Positions 31,620 through 44,780 are shown, counted from the stretch's first letter. The stretch: 64,000 nt of DNA from Agriotes lineatus (GCA_940337035.1 CALNHX010003627.1:81403-145402), one strand, 5' to 3'. The notes: generated by a model not told the origin, from the sequence alone. Program-made: numbers and translations.

Positions 31620-32749
31620 AACGCCACCAGCCGGCTTCCTCTTGCAGCCCGTCCAGGTATTTTTCATCGCTTATGATCATCTCTCGGTGACCTGGCAATG
31701 GCGCATTCTTCTCGATTGTTCTAAGTGTATCGTACAGGGTGAGCGAAACTCGATGTCTCAGCTCTATTATAAAAAAAGCAAAAACGATAGACTAAATCTG
31801 AAAAGAGGTTTTTAAATGAGATTGAGTAAGGTCCATTTTAAGCCAAATTTTCATATTTTTCCATATTTGGAAACAGAAGTAATGACGTCATCGAATTTGT
31901 TTTTCCCAGAAACATACCTATATTTTGGCATATTAAAAAAGCTAATTTTTCTGAACACATTTTGTGAAAAAAATTGCTATCTTCTTCCGTTCGAAAATTA
32001 TAAGCAAATTTGTAAAAAAAAGTATTATCAAAAATTCCCAATTGTCACGATTTAAACAAGTAGCCTTTGGAAACAAATAGCAACGTCGCATCTGTGAATT
32101 GGAATAACACGTTCGGGGTATCTCTGGGCGTATAACTAAACTGCTCTTCTAGAGTTCTATTGCGATTCCCCATAAACTAATAACATGTCGACTTTTTCGT
32201 TGTGCGTGAACATTTTTCAAAGTCAAATGACAACAAAACAATATTTGTCAACCATTAGTTTAATTATTGACAGATGCGACTTTGCTATTTGTTTCCAAAG
32301 GCTACTTGTTTAAATCGTGACAATTGCGAATTTTTGATACTTTTTGATACAAATTTGCTTATAATTTTCGAACGGAAGAAGATAGCAAACTTTTTTCTTC
32401 ACAAAATGTGTTCAGAAAAATTAGCTCTTTTTAAATATGCCAAAATATAAATATGTTTCTGGGAAAAACAAATTTGATGACGTCATTACTTCAATTTCCA
32501 GATATCGAAAAATATGCAACTATGGCTTAAAATGGACCTTACTCAAACCCATTTAAGAAACTTTTTTCAGATTTTTTCTATCGTTTTTCCTTTTCTTATA
32601 ATAAAGCTGAGACATCGAGTTTCGCTCACCCTGTACATCTGGTGAGCGAACTGCTGAACGCTTCCTATTGTCCATGGCTTGAGATACCGTAACAAATTCT
32701 GCATTTCCGCTATAGTAACAAGTATAGTATGATAAAAAATTATTTTCAT
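31620..32749 (-). CDS. Unrecognised reading frame interrupted by a foldback
   Basis: On the minus strand a frame from 32749 reads TIAEMQNLLRYLKPWTIGSV then QQFAHQM and stops being coherent at the foldback (32633-31735). Ignoring the foldback and one TA, the frame continues at 31734 as YDTLRTIEKNAPLPGHREMI, then SDEKYLDGLQEEAGWWRFK and a stop near 31621. About 80 residues are thus coherent across the insertion. I recognise no family; it may be a host exon, a transposon protein or an old viral insert. Codon-level coherence is the only evidence. Confidence 0.35.
31735..32633. mobile_element. Large foldback element, terminus ACAGGGTG, TA duplication
   Basis: CAGGGTGAGCGAAACTCGAT at the left is inverted at the right end (ATCGAGTTTCGCTCACCCTG), flanked by TA (31733-31734, 32634-32635). 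The arms are about 360 bp with about 90% identity, and the centre (32090-32270) is distinct. ORFs 31816-32055 and 31838-32041 translate the arms and are not genes. Confidence 0.9.
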
Positions 32750-33694
32750 CTAGTGTGGCTATGTAATGGTTCTAATTTATAAATGCAATTATAAGACAAT
32801 TCCTGCTAAGAAATGGAGCGTACGTTTTGTTTCGTAAATTCAATGCAAAATTACCAAAACGTAGATTTACCACACATATTACACTAATACCCATACTTTT
32901 TTCGAAGATCGATGCTAAGATTGATGTTGAATTCGTCTTCATTTTAGTGATCCGATTAAAAGTTTCAGTAGAAATTCAGAAACTGTGGTTGGCGGTTCAG
33001 GTCGAAGAAATAAATACAACGATTATAATCCTTGCCGAAATTATTTACTTGGAAGTTAAATCTGTAAAATTTGGGTAAGGATTTATTTACAATAACTGCT
33101 CAAAAAATAGTGGAACGACGCTTGTATATTGTATAGTCATCTCCCTTTATATGGAAAAGATATGCAAACCGGTTAACTGAATTAATGCAACAAAATATGT
33201 TTTATTTGTAATCGAAGCAATACCTGCTTTTGTCTACGATCAGTCCGAAAAATTTGGTTTGTAAAAGTGGGACTTCTGAAGAGGTGCTACGAATCAATGC
33301 AACCTACTACAGCACACCCAAAGGATATAGAATTGATTTTTAAACACACTGAATTGGAAAAAGGGTATTTATTCACGTATTACTAATTATTTATTGGGGA
33401 AACCAAAATTAACACCACTTTACAGCTTGGCTTCCTTTCCCCAATTGTTTATCTTCGATTTCACATTGTTTTACATTATTTCCAAGCTGGTTATATCTCT
33501 GGTTACATCAGGGTTAACACTATTTTTATTACAGTTTTTACAAATTATTATAAAGGCCAATGATATTTTATACTATTTACAGAAATTAAACTAGCATATT
33601 TTTGGAATATTTTATAAAATATTATTTGATATGCTTAAAATATTATTAATTGCTATTATAATCATAATAGATAATAACGATAAGTTTGATTATG
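32750..33694. other. No gene recognised
   Basis: AT-rich. The frame 32827-33078 (83 codons) is hydrophobic with no recognisable motif; 33394-33594 likewise. Confidence 0.35.
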
Positions 33695-33945
33695 AGCATC
33701 TTCTTAACGACACGAGTTTGATTGCTAAAAACGAGGCGGTGAACAGAGTTTTGCGGCAATCAAACGAGTCTCGTTAAGTGCCATAAGCAAACGTGTATTG
33801 TTCAATATTTTATCTTCATCAATAAATTTTGGTTCAATGTATTTCTTTATACAAAGAGAGAGCGGTAATGTTCATTACCGCACTGAGTGTGGTAATATCT
33901 ATCCATAATATCTATTACCGCACTCAGTGCGGTAATGAAGCTCTT
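33695..33945. repeat. Two short palindromes
   Basis: CTTAACGACACGAGTTTGAT (33702) is inverted at about 33756-33779. TTACCGCACTGAGTGTGGTAA (33876, shown for position) and its inverse near 33910-33934 form a second hairpin. Non-coding. Confidence 0.65.
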
Positions 33946-34027
33946 AACGATACTAAAATTAATTTGGTTAAGAGTCTATAACAACACTGATGAAGATAAA
34001 GTCTTAAAATGTATTCATAGCAATATA

Positions 34028-35258
34028 CAGTGGCCGCCAAAAAGTCGGCATAATATGGGAACATTTTTTATTTTTGATTTTTCAAATAAACTTTTTACGT
34101 CAATAATTTGTGCTTGTCTAAAAGCTTATTTTGCTCCTATCATATATACCGAGTGATTTTTACTTATTTAGAAAATGGAGTTTTTCGAAATTGTGAAAAT
34201 CCAAAAAGTGCTATTTTTCAGAAATTAGGCAATATTTCAATGAGGTTTTTTTAGAGTGTGTTATTTTTAGCTAACTAAACAACCGCAAGGCCAGAAAACT
34301 TTAGCTAAAAATGAATTTTTCAATTTTTTAAATATTTTTCAAAATTTCTCATACAAAGACTTAATATTAAAGTTCAATTTTCTTTATGTGAACACTTTAA
34401 ATAATTATAATTGGTGAATATAATATAAAATGTTAATTACTTCTTTAGATTTTTTATTATTTACCGCGAAGTAGTATGTTTGCATAATTTTTACGTTTTC
34501 TATGCAAGGCGCTTTTTAAGGGAAATATGTTTCAATTCTAATTAATATCGATTTACATGGCTTCAAGAAACTCCTAATCTAGCCCTGTTAATGAATTACT
34601 GTTACTAAAATCCTGTAAATGTTCTTTTACAGTTGTCTAAATGAGAAAATTGTTTAGAACATGTAATTGGATAAAAAAATTCCTTATTTAGACAACTGTA
34701 AAGGAACATTTACAGGATTTTTGTAACAGTAATTCATTAACAGGGCTAGATTAGAGTTTCTTGAAGCCATTTAAATTGATATTAATTGGAATTGAAAAAT
34801 ATTTCTCCTAAAAAAGCGCCTTGCATAGAAAACATAAAAATTATGCAAACATACTACTTTTCGGTAAATAACAAAAATTTTGAAGAAGTAATTAACATTT
34901 TATATTATATTCACCAATAATAATTCTTAAAAGTGTTCACATAAAAAAATTGAACTTTAATATTAAGTCTTTGTATGTGAAATTTTGAAAAATATTTAAA
35001 AAATTGAAAAATTAATTTTTAGTTAAAGTTAAAAAAAATTATTGGTTTTTTACATTGAAATTGTTTAGTTAGCAAAAAATAACACACTCTAAAAAAATCT
35101 CGTTGAAATATTACTTAATTTCCGAAAAATAACACTTTTTCAGTTTTGACAATTTCGAAAAACTCCATTTTCCAAACAAGTAAAAATCACTCGGTATATA
35201 TGATAAAGGCTAAATAGGATTTTAGACAAGCACAAATTATTGATGTAAAAAGACACTG
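34028..35258. mobile_element. 1.2-kb foldback with mariner-type ends
   Basis: Left terminus CAGTGGCCGCCAAAAAGTCG with flanking TA; right terminus ACACTG with TA. The arms of about 560 bp are inverted around 34660. The right arm lacks about 55 bases near its end, so the mariner-like terminus survives only on the left. CAGTG ends plus TA place it near Tc1/mariner. No transposase. Confidence 0.8.
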
Positions 35259-35358
35259 TATATGATTTCTTGTTCAAACGCATGTTATTTAGCGCTTTTA
35301 GGAAATCATTATAGTGACTAGATTTCCGTACTGACATTTTGTCCAATTTCCAAATCAG

Positions 35359-35491
35359 CATAACGTTGGAAAGTTTTGGTGTAGTATCCATAGTGACCAT
35401 ATATCTAATACTTACTATATTGCTAGCGGCTATGAGTGGGAAACTGGCCAAGGAAGTGAGACAGACAACCAACTCTTCAATGTATAATGGT
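35359..35491 (+). CDS. Candidate exon, membrane segment (possible gustatory-receptor-like)
   Basis: Acceptor TTTCCAAATCAG ends at 35358 and donor AATG|GTGAGC follows 35491. The frame reads SFGVVSIVTIYLILTILLAA, one clear transmembrane segment, followed by SGKLAKEVRQTTNSSMYN. A hydrophobic segment followed by a Lys/Glu-rich segment ending in Thr recalls the late transmembrane region of insect gustatory receptors, but this is weak pattern similarity. No other exon was found. Confidence 0.2.
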
Positions 35492-36633
35492 GAGCTGTGT
35501 GCAAGCGCGGCGGCGTCGTCCGGCCAATGGGGAAGTGGGCAAGTTTAAAATTCGCTTTTAAAGGCGGAGTTCGAATTCTCACGCATGCGCACGAGACGCG
35601 TTATACTCTAAGTGAGACTATGTCGGCGCCGTAATGTTTTCTGACGTTTCCAGGCCCTACTAGCAATATATGTGTATTATATATATGATAGTGACATAAA
35701 AACAAATGCCGGAGATAAAAGAGATTGGCTCCCGCCGCTAAAACTACTGCACAAAAGCTGATTTTCTATAAGGGGAGCAGAAAAAAATGTCATTGGCTTT
35801 AATACTTATTTACTATGCAAGCGCATAAAGCTAGTCTTTAGTCGCGAGTGGGGCAGAGTTAAAACGAGAGTGAGCAAAGAGTTTTAAGCCCCGCTAGTGA
35901 TTAAAGATGCTTTACGCATGTGTATCGTACAATATTTTATCTACCATAGAATCTAGAAAAAAGGTAAATATATAAAAAAAATTAAATTAGGATTACTAGA
36001 AATCGGTCGTAATTTTGCGTGGTTAAAAATTTTAAAACACGTTGCTACTGACGACGTAAACTAATGAAAACATGTCATTAAACAGTTGTTTTACAAACTT
36101 TAAACTGCCAACTAAAAGTCAATTTTACACACTGTCGTAGATAGAATATTGTTTAAAAGAACTGAAGTGCTACTACGTGAAATTGCTTGTGCGTGTGCTA
36201 AGTTCTATAATAGACATTTCTATAAGACGAAATGAATTTATTTCAATTAGCGCAGCATAATTTCGCATTTGCGGCAAGACCAGGATTGTATTCTGTACGT
36301 TACTGAATTAATTCCTTATGCATGCGTGTCCTGCGTAATCCGTATCTGTTTGTGAATAGATCGGAGGCGTTATTTATGCTAAGTGTGCATTTCTGCATGC
36401 ATATACATCATGGAACACTCAACGTCGGCGTTGTAATAATACATATTGATGGGCTTTGTGAGCACACCTGTCTAAATCAAATTTTATGCTCATTTAGTAT
36501 GCACTTAGCCCATAAATATGCATCAGATCATCACTCTCAAGCAGTCGCATTTGTGCAAAACAAGGAACATATTTTATACATACACTTGCCAAAAAGTAAA
36601 TTCTCGAAACGCAGATGGGCAAGCTTAGACGCT
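35492..36633. other. No gene recognised
   Basis: Mixed-composition sequence. The frame 36322-36639 is His/Cys-rich with no family resemblance and runs into the hAT-like element. Confidence 0.4.
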
Positions 36634-36641
36634 GTTTAAAG

Positions 36642-37549
36642 TAGTGATGGGCTAATTCGAATCAAAAATAACCGGTTATCCGGTTATTGAAATAACCTGT
36701 GTAACTCGGTTTTCGTTCCAAGTAATCGAATCAAAAATAACCTCAACCTGATACGTACTTCGTGCCGCGTCGCAGCGACCTGCGAGTGATCAAAATTCTG
36801 TAAATAATACGGCATGCATAATCATAACTCATAACCTTTTCTACGTATGTACTTGATTGACCCAACTGACGCCGCTGCTTGTTGATGTTATTAAGACATT
36901 TGATACTTCCAGTTGACGAGTTAAATTTATGGGGGCCGTTCCTATTACAGATAACGTTCTGTTGAGTCTGAGATTTGCCGAGCTGTGTTTATATCGGTCT
37001 AAATTTTTGCTTCGTAACGCGGTTGATTATGCCAAATAGGGATAAACAGAAAGCGAAATAGGATTTTCCAATATCGTAAAAGATTTATATTTAATTTTTA
37101 ATAACGGAGCAATCGGGACAAGAAGTGGATTTCTATGTTGAAAATTTTAAGTGTGTGTCCTTAAAACCGCGGAAGCTTTCCGCGGACTACTAGAGAATTT
37201 TAGGAACTAAAAATAGATTCAATAGATACTTTGTATTCGCATATTTATAATTTCTTTATGATTAGTATTGATATAGCTATTCTCAATGGTTTAAACTCCT
37301 TAGAAATCAAATAAAAATCATTTATACAATTATTATAATTAACGATTAACTGAGTTCCTCTGCTATCTGCAAGTTACGATGGCGATGCAGATGACGGTGA
37401 ACCGCCAACCGGCAAACCGGCTGACTTAATCGAAACAAATCGAGAGCCAAAATTGATTCAAATTATGATTCAAATCATCAATCGGTTATTAATATGATTC
37501 GAATGCAAATAATTCGGTTATGAAAATTGTCCGGTTATGCCCATCACTA
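36642..37549. mobile_element. Non-autonomous hAT-like element with AACCGGTT array
   Basis: Ends TAGTGATGGGC and GCCCATCACTA, flanked by the 8-bp direct repeat GTTTAAAG (36634-36641, 37550-37557). Both ends are packed with variants of ATAACCGGTTAT and GATTCGAAT. 908 bp, no transposase. Confidence 0.9.
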
Positions 37550-37557
37550 GTTTAAAG

Positions 37558-38489
37558 TATCTACTGGAGTCTGGTGGGAAGCAGCAATCAACATGAGAGA
37601 TTTTGTTTTGTATTTCTGCACCACTTTCACGTGCTTGTACAGAAGCAAGGCATATTTGAAGCTCAATATTTAAACGAACATGGTGTGAAGTGCCCATTTT
37701 CATGCAGATCCGTAAATTATGACAACATTAAATATATTGTTTTCGTCTAAAAAGTAGAGCAAACACATCAACCTAGAGCATCCAACCTTGAGTAATGTAC
37801 TTGGTGTTAATTTCATCATCTGATACGGCCGCTGTTAGGCCAAACGAATTCGGAAGCAGCAAAACAACCTGAGTAATAAACTCCAATTATTCAGTTCCGT
37901 TACTTTATGCGATTATTCGGAGCCATTTTAATAAATTCGCTAACGTATTCAGGCTAAATCCGCTTTTGCTAATTTTTACTGCGCTCACCGTTTCAGGTGA
38001 ATTAATTTGAATGGTTAAGAGTTATTGGCTCCCTAAAGTTCTGTCGGGATTAGTACAGCAAAGTACTATTAATCCAGAACTTTGCTGTTCTTTAATTCTT
38101 GCATGACTTCGGATAATTTAAGCCTTTTAAAAAGTCTCGCTCAAGTTTAACACTTAATTTATTACTCCTGTTCTGTGTTTTGAAGCATGATATTCCATTT
38201 TGTGCTTTATTTTTGACCTTAAATGCGTGTTGGGCTGTATGTTGTCTCATTTGAGGCATCTCAATATTAACATTATTATTAACAATACATTAATTCACTT
38301 TATTCGAAAAGAAAGGGTCTCTGCTCTCATCTTTCTAGGCGTTTATCTTGATTAGTTCGCGAATAGGTTGTAGCCATGCTACAGTAGAGATCCAACCTTT
38401 TAGTAAAGAAAATGCGAGTGACGCCTAAGAGCTAGTGTGACTACTAAATACATTGCTGGCAATATGGAAATTTGGGTTTAATCTTTTTT
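37558..38489. other. No gene recognised
   Basis: Nothing supportable beyond short unrelated frames. Confidence 0.4.
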
Positions 38490-39480
38490 ATAATGGTGAG
38501 CGGTCAACCCAGAACTGCGCCGGCGCGGCGGCGGCGTGATAATCTGTATCAAGTATCGGGAAAGTGTAATTGGAGCCTGTTGAGTTCCCAGCCGGCTCAT
38601 GTCCATCAAGATCGACTCAGGCGCAATGATATTAAGTATGTATTCTGGAAGAGGCTGGAGGGTCACATAGGATCAATCAGGCCAGACGAACACCTGGTAC
38701 TTGGATGAGACTTCATTGGAGACGTCGGATTGCAGAGAGATAGATAAGCTGTTCTATGATACAACTCTCGCAGCGACTATGTGGCCATCATCTGCTATAA
38801 GAAGAAGGCACACTTTAACGCTTACAGCAGCTGCCGACGGCCGACCCAGATCGATTGCGAGGTGATCCCTTCGAACAGCATCGGTTCCTAACATCGCTTT
38901 CTCATCATGCATTCCCAGTTAGACATCAGCCAAAATCGGCGAGTTTGGACAACCACACTGTGAGTTTAACACAGTTGATAAACCCTCTTGGATCCGTCAA
39001 TATGGAGATTCAGCGGCCATTTGGGAGAATGTCGTTAGCCAGATTCACAAAGTGGTGGTGGTGGAAAATTTTCACCGTTTTCTTTAACCGCCTGATTGAC
39101 GAAGATGTAGTTCCATCAACTTGGATAACCAGCACAATAGTACACATTTGGAAGAGCCAGTGCGACGCCGTGGAATGCTTCAACCATCGACATTGGAACG
39201 CGTATTAAATGCTAGGCTATGCAAGATCACCACTCCCCGAATCAGTGTGGCTTTGTCAAAGACTACGGAATTACAGATGCCATCCATACCTTCCGACTGT
39301 TCCTGGAGAAGCATCGGGTAAAGAACAAACCCCTCCACAAGGCATGTTACGGTATAAAACTGATTTTACGACACTTCGAGGTACGAGAGTGCCACCAAAC
39401 TTGTCACGTTCGGAAAACGTCATCACTTGCCGTAGAATTCTCGAGAACAGCCTAATAACCACGGCTGAATACGCTCAGGG
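38490..39480 (+). pseudogene. RTE/CFDP2-type LINE relic (endonuclease to RT fingers)
   Basis: Plus-strand frames read LEGHIGSIRPDEHLVLG then DFIGDVGLQRD, the endonuclease GDFN region with substitutions. YSSCRRPTQIDCEV follows. Then come FNRLIDEDVVPSTWITS, the ERVLNARLCKIT block, and NQCGFVKDYGITDAIHTFRL with HRVKNKPLHKA, which are RT fingers. The order matches RTE-type elements, but frames shift repeatedly, stops intervene and sequence after the fingers is missing. Domains: APE endonuclease about 38600-38900, RT from 39060. Confidence 0.75.
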
Positions 39481-39849
39481 AGATGGGCGTGGTTCTACGA
39501 ACGGCGCGCCGTAGGGACAAGCGTGACGACATATACAGGGTGTTACAAAATAATAGGGCACCACGAACTTCGGAATTTGAACCCATGTTTGACAGAAACC
39601 AGAAAGCCAAGCGGGGTAGGATATGAGTGTGGCCTTGGGACTCCCCGGAACCGGCAGCTGGAGCGTTCGAACAAACCTCGACTCTCACAAATTCGTCCAG
39701 GATCTATCATACACCAGTCGCCAATCGGGTGAAAACACTACAGATTGCTTAAACTAAAACTTAGCATGCAACACAAAGAAAATACAGCGGAAGCGTTTAA
39801 CAAAGAGGTCTATTGTTCTTCAGACACATACGGTACACAAATAAGGTAA

Positions 39850-40205
39850 CCAAACATTCGTTCGCATTGCGTAACGAAAAAAGGGTTGTTGAAACAAACA
39901 TTAGTTAGTACACAAATATGATAAACAGACATTAGTTAGTACGCAAATGTGATGCGCTTGCATAAGGCACTGTATAATGAGAATCTATTCCTACTGCATA
40001 ACGAAAAAGAGGTGTTGAAATAAACATTAGTTAATCCACAAATATAATAAACGGACATTAGTTAATATGCAAATGGGATGCGCTTGCATATGGAACTGTA
40101 CAATGATAATCTATTCGCACTGCATACCGAAAAAGAGGTGTTGAAACAAACGTTAGTTAGTACACAAATATGATGCGCTTGCATATGGCGCTGTACACGC
40201 ACACT
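39850..40205. repeat. 126-bp tandem repeat, about 2.7 copies
   Basis: Units begin near 39865, 39992 and 40118. They share GCATAACGAAAAAGAGGTGT, AAACATTAGTTAGTACACAA and GATGCGCTTGCATA. Within a unit the ACATTAGTTA block occurs twice. Non-coding. Confidence 0.85.
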
Positions 40206-42239
40206 TTAGATTAGCGCGGAATGCTTACGTCTAGTACAATACCTTAACTTAACTTTACCTGTGGCGGTCAAAGTGAGCCCAGCTTGGAGTTCGGTGAGTG
40301 TCCCAAGACTACGGAACGGGGCGAGAGGCTCCAAGGAGCTCAAAGCGCAGGCGTTAGTGATGAAGTCCCGCAGTTTCCTAACCAGAAGCCACGATGCGAC
40401 CAGAATAATCGACAAGGCTCGCACGTAAAATTTGACCAGGGGTAAACGTTCTCAATTTAATGCCACATACACATGAAAAAGAGAAGCGCCTGGCAATTCA
40501 ACGGGAAAAAACACAACACAAAACCTCAGCCATACACACTGCTGCTACCGGTTTGCTTCAAGTCCGGGAACACACTCTAAATATTAATAACGGGAAAAAC
40601 ATTTAGCAAGCGCCTAGCGGACGCCACCCGGAAGGGACGACGCCGCTCGCGGCGCACCTCAGAAACTCAACTCAATCCTTCTGTTGCTGGATGCCAACTG
40701 CTTTTTTAAAACCACCCAGGCAGCCTCGAAAATGCAGTCAGACAACATATCGATAACATAGTGGGGTAGAAGAGCTGTAGCTTTCTCTCTAACACCCAAG
40801 GCCTTGCGTTTTAGATTCATGCCAGAAAACACGCCTGACAGCAAGTTCACAACTGCCGTGAGGCGATAAATTAACACGTGTGCGGGGAGACAGATTGAAG
40901 CGATAACTCAGCTGCGTAACGCTATAATGTCCAGGCTTGCATAAAATCCGAGATGCTTAACTTAACAAGCGGAATAATATAAAAAACGCATATATAAGGG
41001 GAGCCGTAATTTAGAAAAATAGGCTAATCGCCGTACGTTCATACATTTTAAAAATGTCTTGACAGGCATCTCGGGACATAAAAAAGGCATTTAACACGGT
41101 TTGCATAAGCTCTATAGCCAGTGGATTCAGCTACCTTACCACAATGTGGCAAGCGTAGTAATATACCAATTCAAACCTCGCTGCTTTCTACATCATCGTC
41201 CGCGTACACTTAAGGTCAGCATGGATGAAGTGACAGCCGATATTCAGACATAATTTTAGCGAAGTAGGTGTGCCAACAGCTCCAAGGCTCCATACCTATG
41301 GCATGCTGCTCAACATCAATAGGTCAGAGTGCTGGCCAGCGACGTTAAAGCAGAATTATGTCTTCTGCTCGATGAAAATGTGAATGCTCCAAAGCAATGG
41401 TTCTATTAGACAATAAAAGGTTCATAGAAATAAATTTGCCTCTATCTATGACAATGAAGCGGTTTTGAAATCCCTTTTGAGCTTCAGAAGTGCGACCTTC
41501 AGTTTGCTATTGAAGAGAATCTAAAAACTCAGTAGTTTCGAGAAGCAGAACAAGGTGCAATTGATCTGAGGAAGATATATTGATCTTCTTATGGTCTTTA
41601 AACTAATTATGGTTTCTAATGCGCTATAATTTTTGAGCTGCTAAGACAGATAAACTGAAGCAATTTCCCAATTGCTTGTTGATGGCGTGACGTTTGCTTC
41701 TGTGTACAGTTTTCATTCAAATTAACTATTTGGTATTTGCAAGTTGCCATCTTGTTCGTTCCATGGTTCAGGTGGGCACTAAGCGATGCGCAAACCCATT
41801 CACCTTGCGTTCACGACGCATCTTTACTTCTGTTCCGCCAGAAATTTGTCTCAGCAGGGGGAGACCTGACACTGTATAAAAAACGTATATCCGAACAGAG
41901 AAAACAAGTTCGAGTTTCGCTTTATCCAGGAGAAGCACCTCCGCGAGGTCCGGCCAGAGAAGGCTTTAGAGTGTCAGTCGGAAAAGTCTCGGAACCGCGC
42001 TTTATCCTTAGAAAAGATGCCTAGACTAGAACTTATGAGTCCAGCCTCAACCAGCAGAAACCTTCTCTCTGTCCAAAACCCAGCAAGGACGGTAGTTTTT
42101 CCCGAAATCCGCATATATTGAGATGGTATTGAGCCCGCTACTCAACCCTGCTTGCAGCACAACAAATAAGTAAAGCAAGTCAGATAGCACAGAGTTGGGG
42201 TAGTTCATGCAACTGCAAGATTAAACGTAAATTTTAATC
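40206..42239. other. Largely unassigned; possible very weak RT trace
   Basis: Mixed-composition sequence. A phrase DIKKAFNTV (about 41077-41105) resembles an RT motif, but the surroundings are not open. No gene supportable. Confidence 0.3.
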
Positions 42240-43300
42240 CGTAATTACATTTGCAAAGAAATGCTGGTAGTAATGAATTGAATTAAATAGAAAAGGCAAA
42301 GGGCAGATCTCGTTTTTCATAGATTGGAGTCGATAATCCTAAATCAGCCAAAAATAAGAGGTTTGGTCAAAATTAAAGCCGAATCAAAATAAATAGAACT
42401 GTCACAGAGAGGTTTATAATAGGTGCGTGTTAACTGAAGCGTAGATGTCAGAATAATTAAATGGGATATGTTTATAAGCATTTTAAATAAAGGTAATAGA
42501 AGCAGAATTGTGATAATACGTTGCAACGAGCATAAACCAAACAGAACAGGGCAATTATAATTATGGGACAGCAATATTCGAAAATTTGGTGAAAAGCGAA
42601 CAGTTAAGAAAATCACAAGAAATGGACACAGCAGGATGTGAAACAAAATTGGTGATTGAACAAACAAGTCAGTGTAATTACGTGAGTGATAAGGACAATT
42701 TACATAAAGCAAAGTGTAGTGGCGCCATGAGACAATTTAAAACCGAATTGAAAGGACAATAATTTAGAAATAGTATTTTTGAAAAACATTTTAGTTATAA
42801 GAAATATTAGAGTAAGAAGTTATTGTATTATATTTAGTCAATTTCCGTTTTGTATAACTTAGATAGGCAATTGTTATTAACGACCGGTATCTGGAGACAA
42901 TTGAATAAACATTATTGAATGACAACCAGTTTTGTGCTCTCTGAAATTTACGTATTCTACCTAGTAAATCATTAATTTTATCGATAAAAAGTATACCAGT
43001 GTGTCAAGAATTTGTCAGTGCACCTGTGAGAATGTGGGGAACATTTTTCCTCACCAAAAATAATTTTTTATCGTGACCACATCCCGAGGACATCGGGGAA
43101 GCCAACGCAGTTCCCGAACATCAGTAAGGGCACATTTTGAGTTCCTGAACCCAAGATTTTAGCAACAGCATACCAGCACAGCGTATAGGAGGCCCCCACA
43201 ACGCCAGAAACACCGCAGGACTCCGCATCCGACAGATATCACCAGGAGCTGTAGTCCGAATGAGCTACCGCAGCCCTGCAAAGAAGTCAGGTTAGTTTTT
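42240..43300 (+). repeat. Repeat family G, copy 1 (LTR-like?)
   Basis: It shares landmarks, spacing and A-rich character with 58960-59800: ACATTTGCAAAGAAATGCT (about 42246), ATTGAATAAACATTATTG with a poly(A) signal (about 42900), and ATCGGGGAAGCCAACGCAGT (about 43094). Such a layout could be an LTR plus leader, but no TG...CA ends or primer-binding site could be fixed. Confidence 0.35.
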
Positions 43301-44229
43301 CAACCAAAATAACGGTGTTAGCAACCGGAAATTCGCATGACTACTAGAGCAAACCTTCATGAACGAGACCTAGGCAGAGTTTAGCATCCATCTAGAATCA
43401 AATATCCAGTAATTGCCATAATCAAGTTTGAGGTGATGTTGATCGCATAGCGGCGCTCCAAAAAAACAATTTAATGTTGTAACAACGAGAAGTGGAGGTT
43501 TTTGCCTGCAAACAAATGAGAATCAGTGACGCTAAGAGCGCGATAATTCAAAATTTATCTGATAAATCGCTCATAAAGCACCTTTTATTAGTTTAAATCA
43601 CAAAAGTGAAACACTAACCAAAATAAACCGATTTGTGCTAGGAGTTTGACAGAAATAGCGTCTGCGGGCTCGAGTTAAATTTATATTCCACTGGCGTATC
43701 ACACGAGTTTAATATTAACGTATCAGGAAACCCAGCTTTGAGATATGAGTTATCTTGCCTACCGAGCTAGCCTCTGGAAGTTTTAATTGCAGATGGATGA
43801 AGTATAATAAAGGGCACAGTACTTTTACTTTATAAATAATTAACGAACCCAGTAAGTATTTTTAGTCAGTCGAAATTTGACCTAAATAAAAGAATATTTG
43901 CAGGTAGTGGTAATTGCTATTTATTTTATCATCTTCATTATAATATTACAACACAGATCAAGCCATTGCAATATAGTGTGTCCCTAGATTGACATTGCGA
44001 TAGGCGTAATGAATTAAAAAAGTTAGACTTTCGTCTTTTCCAATCTTGGCCTGCGTGGTACAACATTTTCACCTAATTACAGTTCAGATGGGATCCAGTT
44101 GGCAGAGTTAATTTAAGGAAAATATAAATCCTTGTTGGTAAAGTGGGTTTTCTGTTAACTTTGCACGAAAATTTTACTAAAGAAAAATATTCTAAATAAA
44201 AAATTATAGGGACACTACGAGTTTTCATA
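43301..44229. other. No gene recognised
   Basis: AT-rich. A short segment near 43978 (GTGTGTCCCTAGATTGA) resembles the start of repeat family F. Confidence 0.35.
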
Positions 44230-44749
44230 AAAATCTGGTGTGATACAATCACACAACTTCCTTTTACAGTGATCTTGTAATTAGTTAAAAATTTCATTTT
44301 TAATTTTTAAGTATTTGTGAAAAATTATCAAAATTACGAATTCTACAAAAACAGTACAAAATAGAGCGTTAGTTGAAGAGACAAATTTTTTCTAAAATTT
44401 TAAGCTGAATTTAAAAATGTAATAATATACCGAGTGTTCTATTTAAAATAGGAATTAATAAAAAAATAGAAAGAAAACAAAAGAAACCCACTTGAGAAGT
44501 ATTCAACTGGAAAGTCATCTATCTCACATCAATACACATTAAAAATGTAACAAAAATGTAAAGTTTGAAAAAAATCGTTAGAGCCGTTTTTGAAAAAATC
44601 GAAACAAAACTAAAAAATCACGAGAGTAAACACCTACTTTCGGTTATGCGATTTTCTTCAAAAGCTTGCTTTCTCATCTACATAGTACACAAAACTTATA
44701 TATGACGTTTCAAAGCCATACCTCTTTTCGTTTTTGAGATATTCTGTTC

Positions 44750-44780
<31 letters not shown>

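Noticed and set aside
31816..32055. 79-codon ORF and its minus-strand partner
   Set aside because: Lie in a foldback arm and mirror each other.
36322..36639. 105-codon ORF
   Set aside because: No motif, unusual His/Cys composition without zinc-binding spacing, ends at a MITE boundary by chance.
41060..41160. Possible RT motif DIKKAFNTV
   Set aside because: Only one short phrase with no conserved neighbours; stops on both sides.
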